Positions 37,067-44,598 of a stretch of 64,000 bases of DNA are shown one piece after another. The DNA comes from Hylemonella sp. (lineage in GTDB: Bacteria > Pseudomonadota > Gammaproteobacteria > Burkholderiales > Burkholderiaceae_C). Numbering within the stretch: position 1 is the first letter of the stretch; every line of letters starts with the position of its first letter. Below the pieces are notes generated by a model. That model saw only the letters and a list, made by a program, of their open reading frames with translations. It made no database searches and was not told the DNA's origin. A program made the translations under genes and the position numbers. The DNA is taken from positions 1 to 64,000 of the forward strand of contig JAUYQZ010000026.1 in NCBI GenBank assembly GCA_030695415.1, in the 5' to 3' direction.

Positions 37067-38347
37067 TTACAGGCGCCACACCCGAAAACCTGCAGCTCGC
37101 AACGCATGGGCGTCGAAGCGAGACTTCACATCCACAAAGCAGCCCTTTGGTTTGATCTTGTCCAGATATTCGTCCAAGGGCTTGTTCAGCAGGGCAGCGT
37201 GCGATACAGCGACGACGACGGCGTCCGCTTGCGGCAGCGCGTCCCAAGGCAGCAGCGTCAAGCCATATTCCTGCTGCGCATCAAAAGGATCAGCCACTGG
37301 ATCGTGCACGCAAACGTCGACATCGTATGAGCGCAGTTCCGAAATCAAATCCCAGATCTTGGAGTTACGCAGATCGGGCACATTCTCCTTGAACGTCAGC
37401 CCGAGTACATTGACCTTGGCACCCTTGATGGGGCTACCGGCCTGGATGAGCTGTTTGACCGTCTGTTCGGCAATGAACTTGCCCATGTTGTCGTTGATTC
37501 GTCGACCTGCCAGGATGACCTGGGGATGGTAACCCAGCATCTCGGCCTTGTGGGTGAGGTAGTAGGGGTCGACGCCGATGCAATGCCCCCCCACCAGACC
37601 CGGCCGGAACGGCAGGAAGTTCCATTTGGTGCCCGCGGCCTCCAGAACCTCCAGGGTATCCAGTCCCACCATGTTGAAGATGACCGCGAGTTCATTCATC
37701 AGCGCGATATTCAGGTCGCGCTGGGTGTTCTCAATCACTTTGGCGGCCTCGGCCACTTTCAGTGAGGACACACGATGCAGCCCAGCCGGCACGACTTTCT
37801 CGTACAAGGCGGCAACGCGCTCGAGCGTGGCCGGGCTGTCGCCAGCGACGACCTTGATGGTGTTGGCAAGCGTGTGCTGCAGGTCGCCGGGATTGATGCG
37901 CTCCGGCGAGTAGCCCACGTGAAAGTCACGCTGCCATTTCAGCCCTGACGCGCGCTCGAGCACCGGGATGCAGACCTCCTCCGTCGCACCGGGGTACACC
38001 GTGGATTCATAGATGACCGTCGTCCCCGGAAGAAGCTGGGCGCCCACGCTCTCGCTGGCCTGAATCAGCGGTCCAAAGTCTGGCTTGCGGGCGGCATCGA
38101 TCGGTGTAGGCACAGCGACTATGATGTACCCCGCCTGGGCCAAGGCGCTGGCGTCTGAGGTGAATCTCAGTTGCGAGGCGGCACGCATGTCATGCTCGCT
38201 CACGGTGCCGCTGGGATCGAGGTGGCGGCGATAGCTGTCGAGCTTGGCGCTGGACAGGTCGTAGCCGATCGTCGGCATGATCTTTCCGAATGCGACGGCC
38301 AAGGGCAGGCCCACATAGCCCAAGCCCACGACAGCCACTACATCCAT
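37067..38347 (-). CDS. UDP-N-acetyl-sugar 6-dehydrogenase (TviB/WbpA-like)
   Basis: 426 residues of the UDP-glucose/GDP-mannose dehydrogenase family. The NAD-binding loop is GLGYVG at 8-13, then VAVPTPID, STVYPGATEE, the FRPGLVGGHCIGVDPYYL segment with catalytic C256, and GLTFKENVPDLRNS in the C-terminal domain. Sequence features fit TviB/WbpA-type enzymes that make UDP-N-acetylhexosaminuronic acids. The ATG at 38347 has a GGAG site ten bases upstream and gives MDVVAVVGLGYVG. It supplies a uronic sugar for the polysaccharide built and exported by the next genes. Divergent from the PglL-like gene. Confidence 0.93.
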   Translation of the reverse strand: MDVVAVVGLGYVGLPLAVAFGKIMPTIGYDLSSAKLDSYRRHLDPSGTVSEHDMRAASQLRFTSDASALAQAGYIIVAVPTPIDAARKPDFGPLIQASESVGAQLLPGTTVIYESTVYPGATEEVCIPVLERASGLKWQRDFHVGYSPERINPGDLQHTLANTIKVVAGDSPATLERVAALYEKVVPAGLHRVSSLKVAEAAKVIENTQRDLNIALMNELAVIFNMVGLDTLEVLEAAGTKWNFLPFRPGLVGGHCIGVDPYYLTHKAEMLGYHPQVILAGRRINDNMGKFIAEQTVKQLIQAGSPIKGAKVNVLGLTFKENVPDLRNSKIWDLISELRSYDVDVCVHDPVADPFDAQQEYGLTLLPWDALPQADAVVVAVSHAALLNKPLDEYLDKIKPKGCFVDVKSRFDAHALRAAGFRVWRL

Positions 38348-39851
38348 GTTGAACAGCTCCAGCACATCAATCAATGATAGACGAAGGTGGGTCGCTGTCG
38401 TCCTCATGGTGCTGCCCTGGGTCTGGCCCTATGCCGGCGGGCCCACCCCTGAAGTTCAGCCCTGGTTGGCCAGCGCCGCCTGCTCCAGCCTTCTCTTGCT
38501 GTTGCGCTCCCATTTGACGCCGCGTCTGCTGGCTACGGCGTGGGCATCGGCTGCGCTCATCAGCAGCGCCATGGGACTGCTCCAGTACTTCGGCGCGGCG
38601 CCGCATTTCAGCCCCTGGTTCCATGGGGGCAGCTTTGGCGAAGCCTTCGCCAACCTGCGCCAGCGTAATCAGCTGGCCACCTTGTGCGGCATCGGCCTCG
38701 CCGCCCTGCTTTGGTGGGCGCAGGACCAGGACATTCGGCCAGGGCCGCATCGGGCTGCCCTGCTCGGCTCGGGGGCCATCTTGCTGGCGCTCGGCAACGC
38801 TGCCACAGCCTCGCGTACCGGTCTGCTGCAGCTGCTGCTCATTGCAGGCTTGACGTTCGTATGGGGGGCCTGGCGCAGGCCAGGCGTGCTCCGCCTGCTC
38901 TTCGCCGCGCTGGCGGCCTACGTCGTCGGTATCCTGGTCCTGCCGGCCCTGCTGGGCCAGGATCCGAACGCGCACGGCACGTGGGCGCGACTGCAGGCGG
39001 GTGACGTAGCCTGCGCCAGCCGCCTGACCCTGTGGTGCAATGTCGCCCATCTCATCAGCCTGCAGCCCTGGACGGGGTGGGGCTGGGGTGAGCTGGATTA
39101 CGCGCATTTCACGACGCTCTACGACGGCATACGGTTCTGCGAAATTCTGGACAACGCCCACAACCTGCCTCTGCATCTGGCGGTTGAGCTGGGGATCCCC
39201 GCCGCCCTGCTGCTCTGCGGGGGGGCGCTCTGGCTGGTGCTGCGCGCCCAACCCTGGTGCGAGAAGGACCCCAGCCGCCAGCTCGCTTGGGGCGTTTTGG
39301 CGGTGATTCTTCTGCACAGCATGCTGGAATACCCTCTGTGGTTCGGACCGTTCCAGCTGGCCCTGGGGCTTTGCGTGTGGCTGCTGTGGCCGGCGCGCAA
39401 GATGAGGCCGATCATGCCCGTCGTTTTGCAGGGGTCAACCTTGTGGGCGGGCGTTCTGGCGGCTAGCCTGCTGGTGGGCGCTGCCTACGCCGCCTGGGAC
39501 TACCACCGCGTCAGCCAGATTTTCTACCCGTCGGATTTCAGGGCGACGGCGTACCGCGAAAACACACTGGAGAAGATCCGCGGTTCATGGCTTTTCAAGG
39601 ACCAGGTCCGGTTTGCCGAGTACACCCTCACGCCATTGACACAGAACAATGCTGAGCAGCTTCACGCCATGGGTTTGCAGGTGCTGCACTTCTCGCCCGA
39701 GGCCCAGGTGGTGGAGAGGCTGATCGAAAGTTCGGTCCTGCTGGGTCGGGACGAGGAGGCGCGTTTCTATCTGGCACGTTACAAGGCAGCCTACCCGCAG
39801 GCGCATGCCCGCTGGGCGGCAAAGCAGCGGGAGCCAGCCGGGGCGCAATGA
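38346..39851 (+). CDS. PglL-like O-oligosaccharyltransferase / O-antigen ligase-family protein
   Basis: 501 residues with about ten membrane helices and the large periplasmic loop of the Wzy_C family. The segment LDNAHNLPLHLAVELGIPAALLL carries the histidine typical of PglL enzymes. The C-terminal 110 residues (FYPSDFRATAYRENTLEKIR onwards) match the soluble Wzy_C_2 domain of PglL proteins in betaproteobacteria. It would transfer lipid-linked oligosaccharide onto pilin or other exported proteins. The start is uncertain: ATG 38346 overlaps the divergent dehydrogenase start, while ATG 38406 would shorten the first membrane helix. The pilin accessory gene tfpX lies two genes away, supporting pilin as a target. 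Confidence 0.83.
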   Translation: MLNSSSTSINDRRRWVAVVLMVLPWVWPYAGGPTPEVQPWLASAACSSLLLLLRSHLTPRLLATAWASAALISSAMGLLQYFGAAPHFSPWFHGGSFGEAFANLRQRNQLATLCGIGLAALLWWAQDQDIRPGPHRAALLGSGAILLALGNAATASRTGLLQLLLIAGLTFVWGAWRRPGVLRLLFAALAAYVVGILVLPALLGQDPNAHGTWARLQAGDVACASRLTLWCNVAHLISLQPWTGWGWGELDYAHFTTLYDGIRFCEILDNAHNLPLHLAVELGIPAALLLCGGALWLVLRAQPWCEKDPSRQLAWGVLAVILLHSMLEYPLWFGPFQLALGLCVWLLWPARKMRPIMPVVLQGSTLWAGVLAASLLVGAAYAAWDYHRVSQIFYPSDFRATAYRENTLEKIRGSWLFKDQVRFAEYTLTPLTQNNAEQLHAMGLQVLHFSPEAQVVERLIESSVLLGRDEEARFYLARYKAAYPQAHARWAAKQREPAGAQ

Positions 39852-39858
39852 CCCAACC

Positions 39859-40347
39859 TCAAGAGGCCAGGTAGCTGCCCGACTTGCCCCCGTGCTTCTC
39901 CAGCAGATGGACGCAGGTCATGGTCATGCCGCGGTCCACCGCCTTGCACATGTCATAGATGGTCAGCAGGGCCACCTGCACGGCCGTCAGCGCTTCCATC
40001 TCGACGCCGGTCGGCCCGACGGTCTCCACGGTGGCGGTACAGACCACGTGGGCTGGCGCCGCGGTCACTGCAGGATGCAGCGAAAAATCCAAGGCGACCC
40101 GTGTGAGCGCCAGCGGGTGGCACAAGGGAATCAGATCGCTGGTCTTCTTGGCAGCCTGGATGCCCGCGATGCGGGCGATCCCCAGCACATCCCCTTTTTT
40201 GGCCGTTCCGGACTCGATAATTGCAAGAGTGGCCGATAGCATCTCAATGCGGCCGGTTGCGACCGCGATGCGGTGGGTGCTGGCCTTGGCGGCCACGTCC
40301 ACCATATGGGCCTGGCCTTGGGCGTCGAAGTGGGTCAGAGAACTCAT
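39859..40347 (-). CDS. moaC: Cyclic pyranopterin monophosphate synthase
   Basis: 162 residues, usual length. It converts 3',8-cyclo-7,8-dihydro-GTP to cyclic pyranopterin monophosphate in molybdenum cofactor synthesis. Recognisable segments are [16 protein letters not shown] near the start, [38 protein letters not shown] and the catalytic DMCKAVD. The start at 40347 gives [12 protein letters not shown]; the upstream 15 codons are not family-like. It stands alone between the PglL-like and TfpX genes on the opposite strand and is unrelated to glycosylation. Confidence 0.97.
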   Translation of the reverse strand: MSSLTHFDAQGQAHMVDVAAKASTHRIAVATGRIEMLSATLAIIESGTAKKGDVLGIARIAGIQAAKKTSDLIPLCHPLALTRVALDFSLHPAVTAAPAHVVCTATVETVGPTGVEMEALTAVQVALLTIYDMCKAVDRGMTMTCVHLLEKHGGKSGSYLAS

Positions 40348-40398
40348 GGAAAATTCCGGGTTTACAGAACCTCTACATAACTCAAGCATCATACGTCC

Positions 40399-41172
40399 AT
40401 GCCGCAGACGAAATCATTCCACTGGCAAAGCCGCCTTCAAGCCAGTGCCATCCACCTGGGCTTCAGCCTGATCATTGCAGCGCTGGCGGCGCTGCTGGTT
40501 TTCGGGCTCTGGTACCCCTTCCCCTACCGCGATACCTCGGGGGGGCGTGAACTGTTTCTGATCGTCATCACGGTCGATGTCATCCTGGGGCCGTTGATCA
40601 CCTTGGCCGTTTTCAATCGCAACAAGCCACGCAGTGAGCTGGTGCGGGATCTGACGTTGGTTGGCCTGATCCAGCTGGCGGCCCTGCTCTACGGTCTATG
40701 GACCGTCTCTGTCGCCCGACCGGTCCACCTGGTGTTCGAGTACGACCGTTTTCGAGTGGTGCATGCCATCGAAGTCCCGGAAGAGTTGCTCGACCAGGCT
40801 CCGGGCGACGTGAGGAAAATGCCGCTTACCGGTCCTACGGTGCTGGCCTTGAGGCCCTTTCGGGATGTCAATGAGGAGGGCACAGCAACGCTCATGGCCT
40901 TGCAAGGCCTTCCGCTAAGTGCCATGCCCGACCTATGGCAGTCCTATCCGCAGGCACGCGTGCGCGTCCTGGCCGCCGCCCGGCCCCTGAGCGAATTGAA
41001 GACACGTTTTCCGCTGCAGGCGGCGATGATCGACGCCGGCGTCGCGCAGACTGGCAAGAATGCGTCGGATCTGGTGTATCTGCCCATGGTCGCGCGCAAG
41101 TCCTTCTGGACGGTGCTGCTCGACGCCCAGAGCGCAGCGCTGCTCGGTTTTGTGCCGCTGGATTCATTTTGA
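40399..41172 (+). CDS. TfpX/TfpZ-type pilin accessory protein
   Basis: 257 residues. An N-terminal helix ([23 protein letters not shown]) is followed by [22 protein letters not shown] with the conserved acidic residue, a third helix [14 protein letters not shown] and a periplasmic domain ([15 protein letters not shown] segment, residues about 110-250). This arrangement matches TfpX/TfpZ accessory proteins that stabilise or help display particular pilin alleles. The main pilin gene lies about 15 kb upstream in the window, so linkage is loose. The M48 gene starts inside its stop codon. Confidence 0.86.
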   Translation: MPQTKSFHWQSRLQASAIHLGFSLIIAALAALLVFGLWYPFPYRDTSGGRELFLIVITVDVILGPLITLAVFNRNKPRSELVRDLTLVGLIQLAALLYGLWTVSVARPVHLVFEYDRFRVVHAIEVPEELLDQAPGDVRKMPLTGPTVLALRPFRDVNEEGTATLMALQGLPLSAMPDLWQSYPQARVRVLAAARPLSELKTRFPLQAAMIDAGVAQTGKNASDLVYLPMVARKSFWTVLLDAQSAALLGFVPLDSF

Positions 41173-42704
41173 GTAAAGACAGAACGTCCAGCGCCAAGGC
41201 GGGCCGGCACCTACTGGCCGGACTGCTGCTGCTCGCGCAGCTCGCAGCGCCCGTTGCCGCACAGTCCTCTTTGCCCGCACTGGGCGATGGTGTGGAAATG
41301 AGCACCAGCGCCGAGCGCCAGCTGGGTGACCGGATCGCGCGCATGCTCTACCGTGATCCGGACTACATTGATGATCCCGTTCTTGGCGAATACGTCCAGG
41401 GTATCTGGCAGCGCCTGATGGCTGGGGCACGTCAACGGGGCGAGTTGCCACCCGAGCTGGATGAGCGTTTTGCCTGGGACGTCGTGCTGGGACGGGACCG
41501 CAGCGTCAATGCCTTTGCCCTGCCTGGCGGCTATATGGGCGTGCATCTGGGCCTGGTCGCTGTGGTGAGCAGTGAAGACGAACTGGCCTCGGTGCTGGCG
41601 CACGAACTCAGCCACGTGACGCAGCGTCACATCGTGCGCATCATCAGTCGTCAGGGCAACCAGGCGCCCTGGCTCATCGGCGCCATGATTCTGGGGGCGC
41701 TGGCAGCTTCCAGCAACCCGGGGGCAGCCAGCGCCATGATCGTGGGCGGACAGGCCGCGGCCGTTCAGGGGCAGCTCAATTTTTCACGCGACATGGAACG
41801 TGAGGCCGACCGCGTGGGTTACAGCGTGATGACGCAGGCCGGTTTTGATCCCCGGGGCTTCGTCGGCATGTTCGAAAAGCTGCAGCAGGCCAACCGGTTC
41901 AACGACACCGGGGCCTTTCCCTACCTGCGCAGCCATCCCTTAACGACCGAGCGAATAGCCGATATGCAGGCACGCCAGCAACTGCAGACGCGTCCTGACC
42001 CACTCCAGCTCACCATGGCGCACGCCATGCTGGCCGCACGCGCTCGCATGCTGGCCAATCCCGAAGTGGACAGCCTGCGCGCCGCCTTGTTGCAGGCGCA
42101 GGCAACGACCGTGGCGCCGATGTCGCCGGCACAGCAGGCGGGCGTGATGTATGCGGCCGTGCTGGCCGCCATGGGCCTGCGTGAATACGAACAGGCGCAG
42201 CGCTGGCTGGAGCGTTTGCAGGCCGTGGTGCGCAGCGATGAGAGGGCGGCTTACCAGGCCCGCCTGCTGGACGCCGAACTGGCTCTCGCCGCCGCAGATC
42301 CGCGTCGCGCCAGCACGCTGCTGCAAGCGGCAGCTCCCGATGCGGGGCTTGCGGTGACCCGCCCTGTGCTGTTCCTGCGGGCGCGCGCGTGGACGCAAAG
42401 CGGGCAGGCGCGCGAGGCCGCCGAGCGGCTACAGGTCTGGCTGGCCAGCCGGCCGCGGGATGCGCAGGCCTGGCAACTGTTGTCGGCAGCTTATGTGGCC
42501 CAGGGCCAGACTTTGCGGGCCGTGCGGGCCGAGGCCGAAGTGCATGCGGCCCGCCTGGACTATGTTGCAGCCCGCGACCGCCTGCGTGCGGCGCAGGAAT
42601 TGGCGCGGCAGGGCACCGGCGTGGATCACGTGGAGGCGTCGATCATCGACACGCGCAGCCGGCAGATCGATCTACTTTTGCGGGAACAGGCGCTCGAGCG
42701 CTGA
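41169..42704 (+). CDS. M48-family periplasmic metalloprotease with TPR-like C-terminus (BepA/YfgC-like)
   Basis: 511 residues. A signal peptide (HLLAGLLLLAQLAAPVAA) is cut before about residue 32. The zinc site is HELSH at 145-149, with the second acidic ligand in MEREADRVGY. The C-terminal 250 residues are TPR-like helices (LREYEQAQRWLERLQAVV). BepA-type enzymes degrade or help assemble outer-membrane proteins such as LptD. A TTG start at 41169 overlaps the TfpX stop (TTGA) and gives a complete signal peptide; a much longer frame upstream is antisense-free but overlaps tfpX. The 3' end overlaps the convergent small membrane gene by 33 bases. Confidence 0.92.
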   Translation: MSKDRTSSAKAGRHLLAGLLLLAQLAAPVAAQSSLPALGDGVEMSTSAERQLGDRIARMLYRDPDYIDDPVLGEYVQGIWQRLMAGARQRGELPPELDERFAWDVVLGRDRSVNAFALPGGYMGVHLGLVAVVSSEDELASVLAHELSHVTQRHIVRIISRQGNQAPWLIGAMILGALAASSNPGAASAMIVGGQAAAVQGQLNFSRDMEREADRVGYSVMTQAGFDPRGFVGMFEKLQQANRFNDTGAFPYLRSHPLTTERIADMQARQQLQTRPDPLQLTMAHAMLAARARMLANPEVDSLRAALLQAQATTVAPMSPAQQAGVMYAAVLAAMGLREYEQAQRWLERLQAVVRSDERAAYQARLLDAELALAAADPRRASTLLQAAAPDAGLAVTRPVLFLRARAWTQSGQAREAAERLQVWLASRPRDAQAWQLLSAAYVAQGQTLRAVRAEAEVHAARLDYVAARDRLRAAQELARQGTGVDHVEASIIDTRSRQIDLLLREQALER

Positions 42705-43025
42705 GTCGATCAGGAGGCTGAATATCGAGTAGAGCAGCGAACCGAGCAGGGCGGCGGTGAAGTCGCGGACCTGGAAGTCTTCCAGCACACTCGCCGCAGC
42801 CCAGAAAAGCAGGGCGTTGATCACGAAGATGAAAAGGCCCAGGGTCAGCAGCGTGACTGGAAGCGTCAGCAGGACGAGGACGGGCCGCAGGAAGACGTTG
42901 AACAGGCCGATGACGAAGGCCGCCAGCAAGGCGGACGTGAAGCTTTGCAGCTCGACGCCACTGTAAAGGTGCGCGACCGCCAGCAAGGCCGTCGCGCTCA
43001 GCAGCCATTTGGCGAGGAGTTTCAT
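42672..43025 (-). CDS. Small four-helix membrane protein of the phage-holin 4/YvlD-like family
   Basis: 117 residues with about four membrane helices: LLSATALLAVAHLY, ALLAAFVIGLFNVFLRPVLV, VTLLTLGLFIFVINALLFWA and TAALLGSLLYSIFSLLI. The NVFLRPVL segment after helix two is characteristic of the family named after mycobacteriophage holin-like proteins. Despite the name, chromosomal members are common and not phage lysis genes; the function is unknown. The start at 43025 gives MKLLAKWLLS. Its 3' end overlaps the M48 gene tail on the opposite strand. Confidence 0.82.
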   Translation of the reverse strand: MKLLAKWLLSATALLAVAHLYSGVELQSFTSALLAAFVIGLFNVFLRPVLVLLTLPVTLLTLGLFIFVINALLFWAAASVLEDFQVRDFTAALLGSLLYSIFSLLIDSALERLFPQK

Positions 43026-43067
43026 GGCGGGCAAGCATAGCACCCGCGCATCAGGCCCCTCGGAGCG

Positions 43068-43526
43068 CTACTCGGTGGCCAGAACAAGGAGAGCGCCCAT
43101 GCCGGCCACCGCACCCGGGACGGCCCACGGAGAGCCTTGGCGACCGGGTTGCCCAGGCGTGACGGCTGCCGGGTCGTTGCCGAATCTCGGCCGGCGAAGG
43201 TCAAGAACACGCGCGGCTTCATCTCTGTTCAACAGTGTGCGGGTCATTTCGGTCAGCGGGCTGCTGGCCAGCAGGGTGCTCACCACGTCGCCTCGTGCCT
43301 GAAGCTCGGGCGTGATCTGGGCGAAGATCTTTTCAGACCATTTCCTGCGCCAGTTTTCGCGGGACGTGTGGTTGACCCACTTGCTTAGGTGTCGTGTCAT
43401 GCGTGGGGGGCATGCGACCAATACCCAGTGTGTAGCCGCGCGGCGTGAGGAGGAGGCGCCCACGACGTGGGCGAGCTGATGGCGTGCATAGTCACTATCG
43501 TCGAGATACACGATGATTTTGTCCAT
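43068..43526 (-). CDS. Hypothetical 152-residue protein
   Basis: Not assigned to a known function. The start at 43526 gives MDKIIVYLDDSDYARHQLAH, preceded by an AGGAAC ribosome site; a beta strand followed by a helix here resembles the beginning of UspA-like folds, but the rest does not carry clear ATP-binding motifs. A middle region is rich in Arg and Lys, and the C-terminus has one hydrophobic helix (AVPGAVAGMGALLVLA) that may anchor it. It lies 42 bases upstream of the small membrane gene on the same strand. Confidence 0.65.
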   Translation of the reverse strand: MDKIIVYLDDSDYARHQLAHVVGASSSRRAATHWVLVACPPRMTRHLSKWVNHTSRENWRRKWSEKIFAQITPELQARGDVVSTLLASSPLTEMTRTLLNRDEAARVLDLRRPRFGNDPAAVTPGQPGRQGSPWAVPGAVAGMGALLVLATE

Positions 43527-44110
43527 GATGTGTTCCTGGCAGGTGAGGGACAAGGGAATGGCGAGTAGGTCGCTCAGGGGGTTTGGCCAGAGCGGCTGTG
43601 AGGCTGGCGCGGAGTCGTCCACCAAGGGCCCGCCAGCGCGATCACGATGGCCTTGCCCCCTGCGGGTACGAGCTCGCTGAGACTGATGGCCAGCCGTGCC
43701 GACCACCAGGGAGCAGAAAACAGTTCGATGACATCACTCCGAGTTCTTTCGATCAAAAACCTGGTACCGGAAACGTCAACGGGGTGTTGGGCCGGGGAAC
43801 GCCCATGACGCAAGTCGACGAAACCTGAAACAGGTCCCAATAGAAGGTCTTGCTCGGCATGGAGTCATGCAGATCTATTGCCCAGCAAGCCGGAAGTCAT
43901 GCTTCGTAATGACGACTTGCTGATACCTGCTGCAACGACGCTCTACTGAGCGCCTCCCTGTCTCGCAGCAAATGGGAGCTACTCCCCTTCGTTCGAAGGA
44001 TTGAAACACGTAAGACAACAACCCCGCGTGATCTATGGGTTAGGCCAAGTTGAGCCGCGTGGGTACGTGCGCGCGCAGGCGCTATGATCCGTCTCCCTTC
44101 TAGAGCGACC
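43527..44110. other. Gene-poor spacer of about 580 bases
   Basis: No convincing gene. A minus-strand frame of 88 codons at 43574-43840 has no ribosome site or family likeness. At 43986-43999 lies the inverted repeat CCTTCG-TT-CGAAGG. A TATGAT hexamer at 44083-44088, 22 bases before the next ATG, is a possible -10 for the DUF3717/DUF1289 gene. The long spacer may hold the remnant of an older gene. Confidence 0.5.
44083..44088 (+). promoter_or_regulatory. Candidate -10 box (TATGAT) before the DUF3717/DUF1289 gene
   Basis: TATGAT lies 22 bases before the ATG at 44111. No -35 partner is clear. Weak prediction. Confidence 0.3.
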
Positions 44111-44512
44111 ATGGCAGGCATACACATCACCGATATCGAGGCAGCCATCAACTATTGGCGTGACCGCGAACCCTCTCCCGATGGCATCACCTTGGCCAGG
44201 CCGGTGCGCGCATTGGCCGAGGTGTATGCGCTGATGGTGTACTGGCGGGAGCAGGAGGCCGACGACTCCACGATGCCGCGAGCGGCCATGGAGGCCTGGC
44301 TGGCGTGGTATGCCACGACGGCGGACACACCCTGCATTGCGATCTGCTCGACCAGCCAGGGCGATCCCCTGTGCAAGGGCTGTGGCCGAACCTTTGAAGA
44401 GGTCCAGCACTGGACCGAACTGAGCCCGGCCGAAAAGCGGAAGACCTGGCTGCGCATCACCCTGCACGGCGACGCCTGGCGTTTCAACCGCTATGCTGAG
44501 CGCGCGGCGTAG
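44111..44512 (+). CDS. DUF3717-DUF1289 fusion protein
   Basis: 133 residues. The N-terminal segment HITDIEAAINYWRDR matches DUF3717, known as a small separate protein in Burkholderiales. The C-terminal part, CIAICSTSQGDPLCKGCGRT followed by EEVQHWTELSPAEKRK, is the Fe-S-like cysteine motif of DUF1289 with five cysteines. Neither domain has a settled function. The ATG at 44111 gives MAGIHITDIE. The two are usually found as single domains, so a fusion here is noteworthy. Confidence 0.83.
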   Translation: MAGIHITDIEAAINYWRDREPSPDGITLARPVRALAEVYALMVYWREQEADDSTMPRAAMEAWLAWYATTADTPCIAICSTSQGDPLCKGCGRTFEEVQHWTELSPAEKRKTWLRITLHGDAWRFNRYAERAA

Positions 44513-44598
44513 CATCTCCAGGCGTCTCTGGCGCGGCGATCTGGATTCCCGGGCAGGAAGTGAATCATCTTTGTGACAAGAGAGGACTTGCGACACCC

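Noticed and set aside
43574..43840. 88-codon minus frame in the 580-base spacer
   Set aside because: Has no ribosome site and no recognisable domain; kept only as part of the spacer description.
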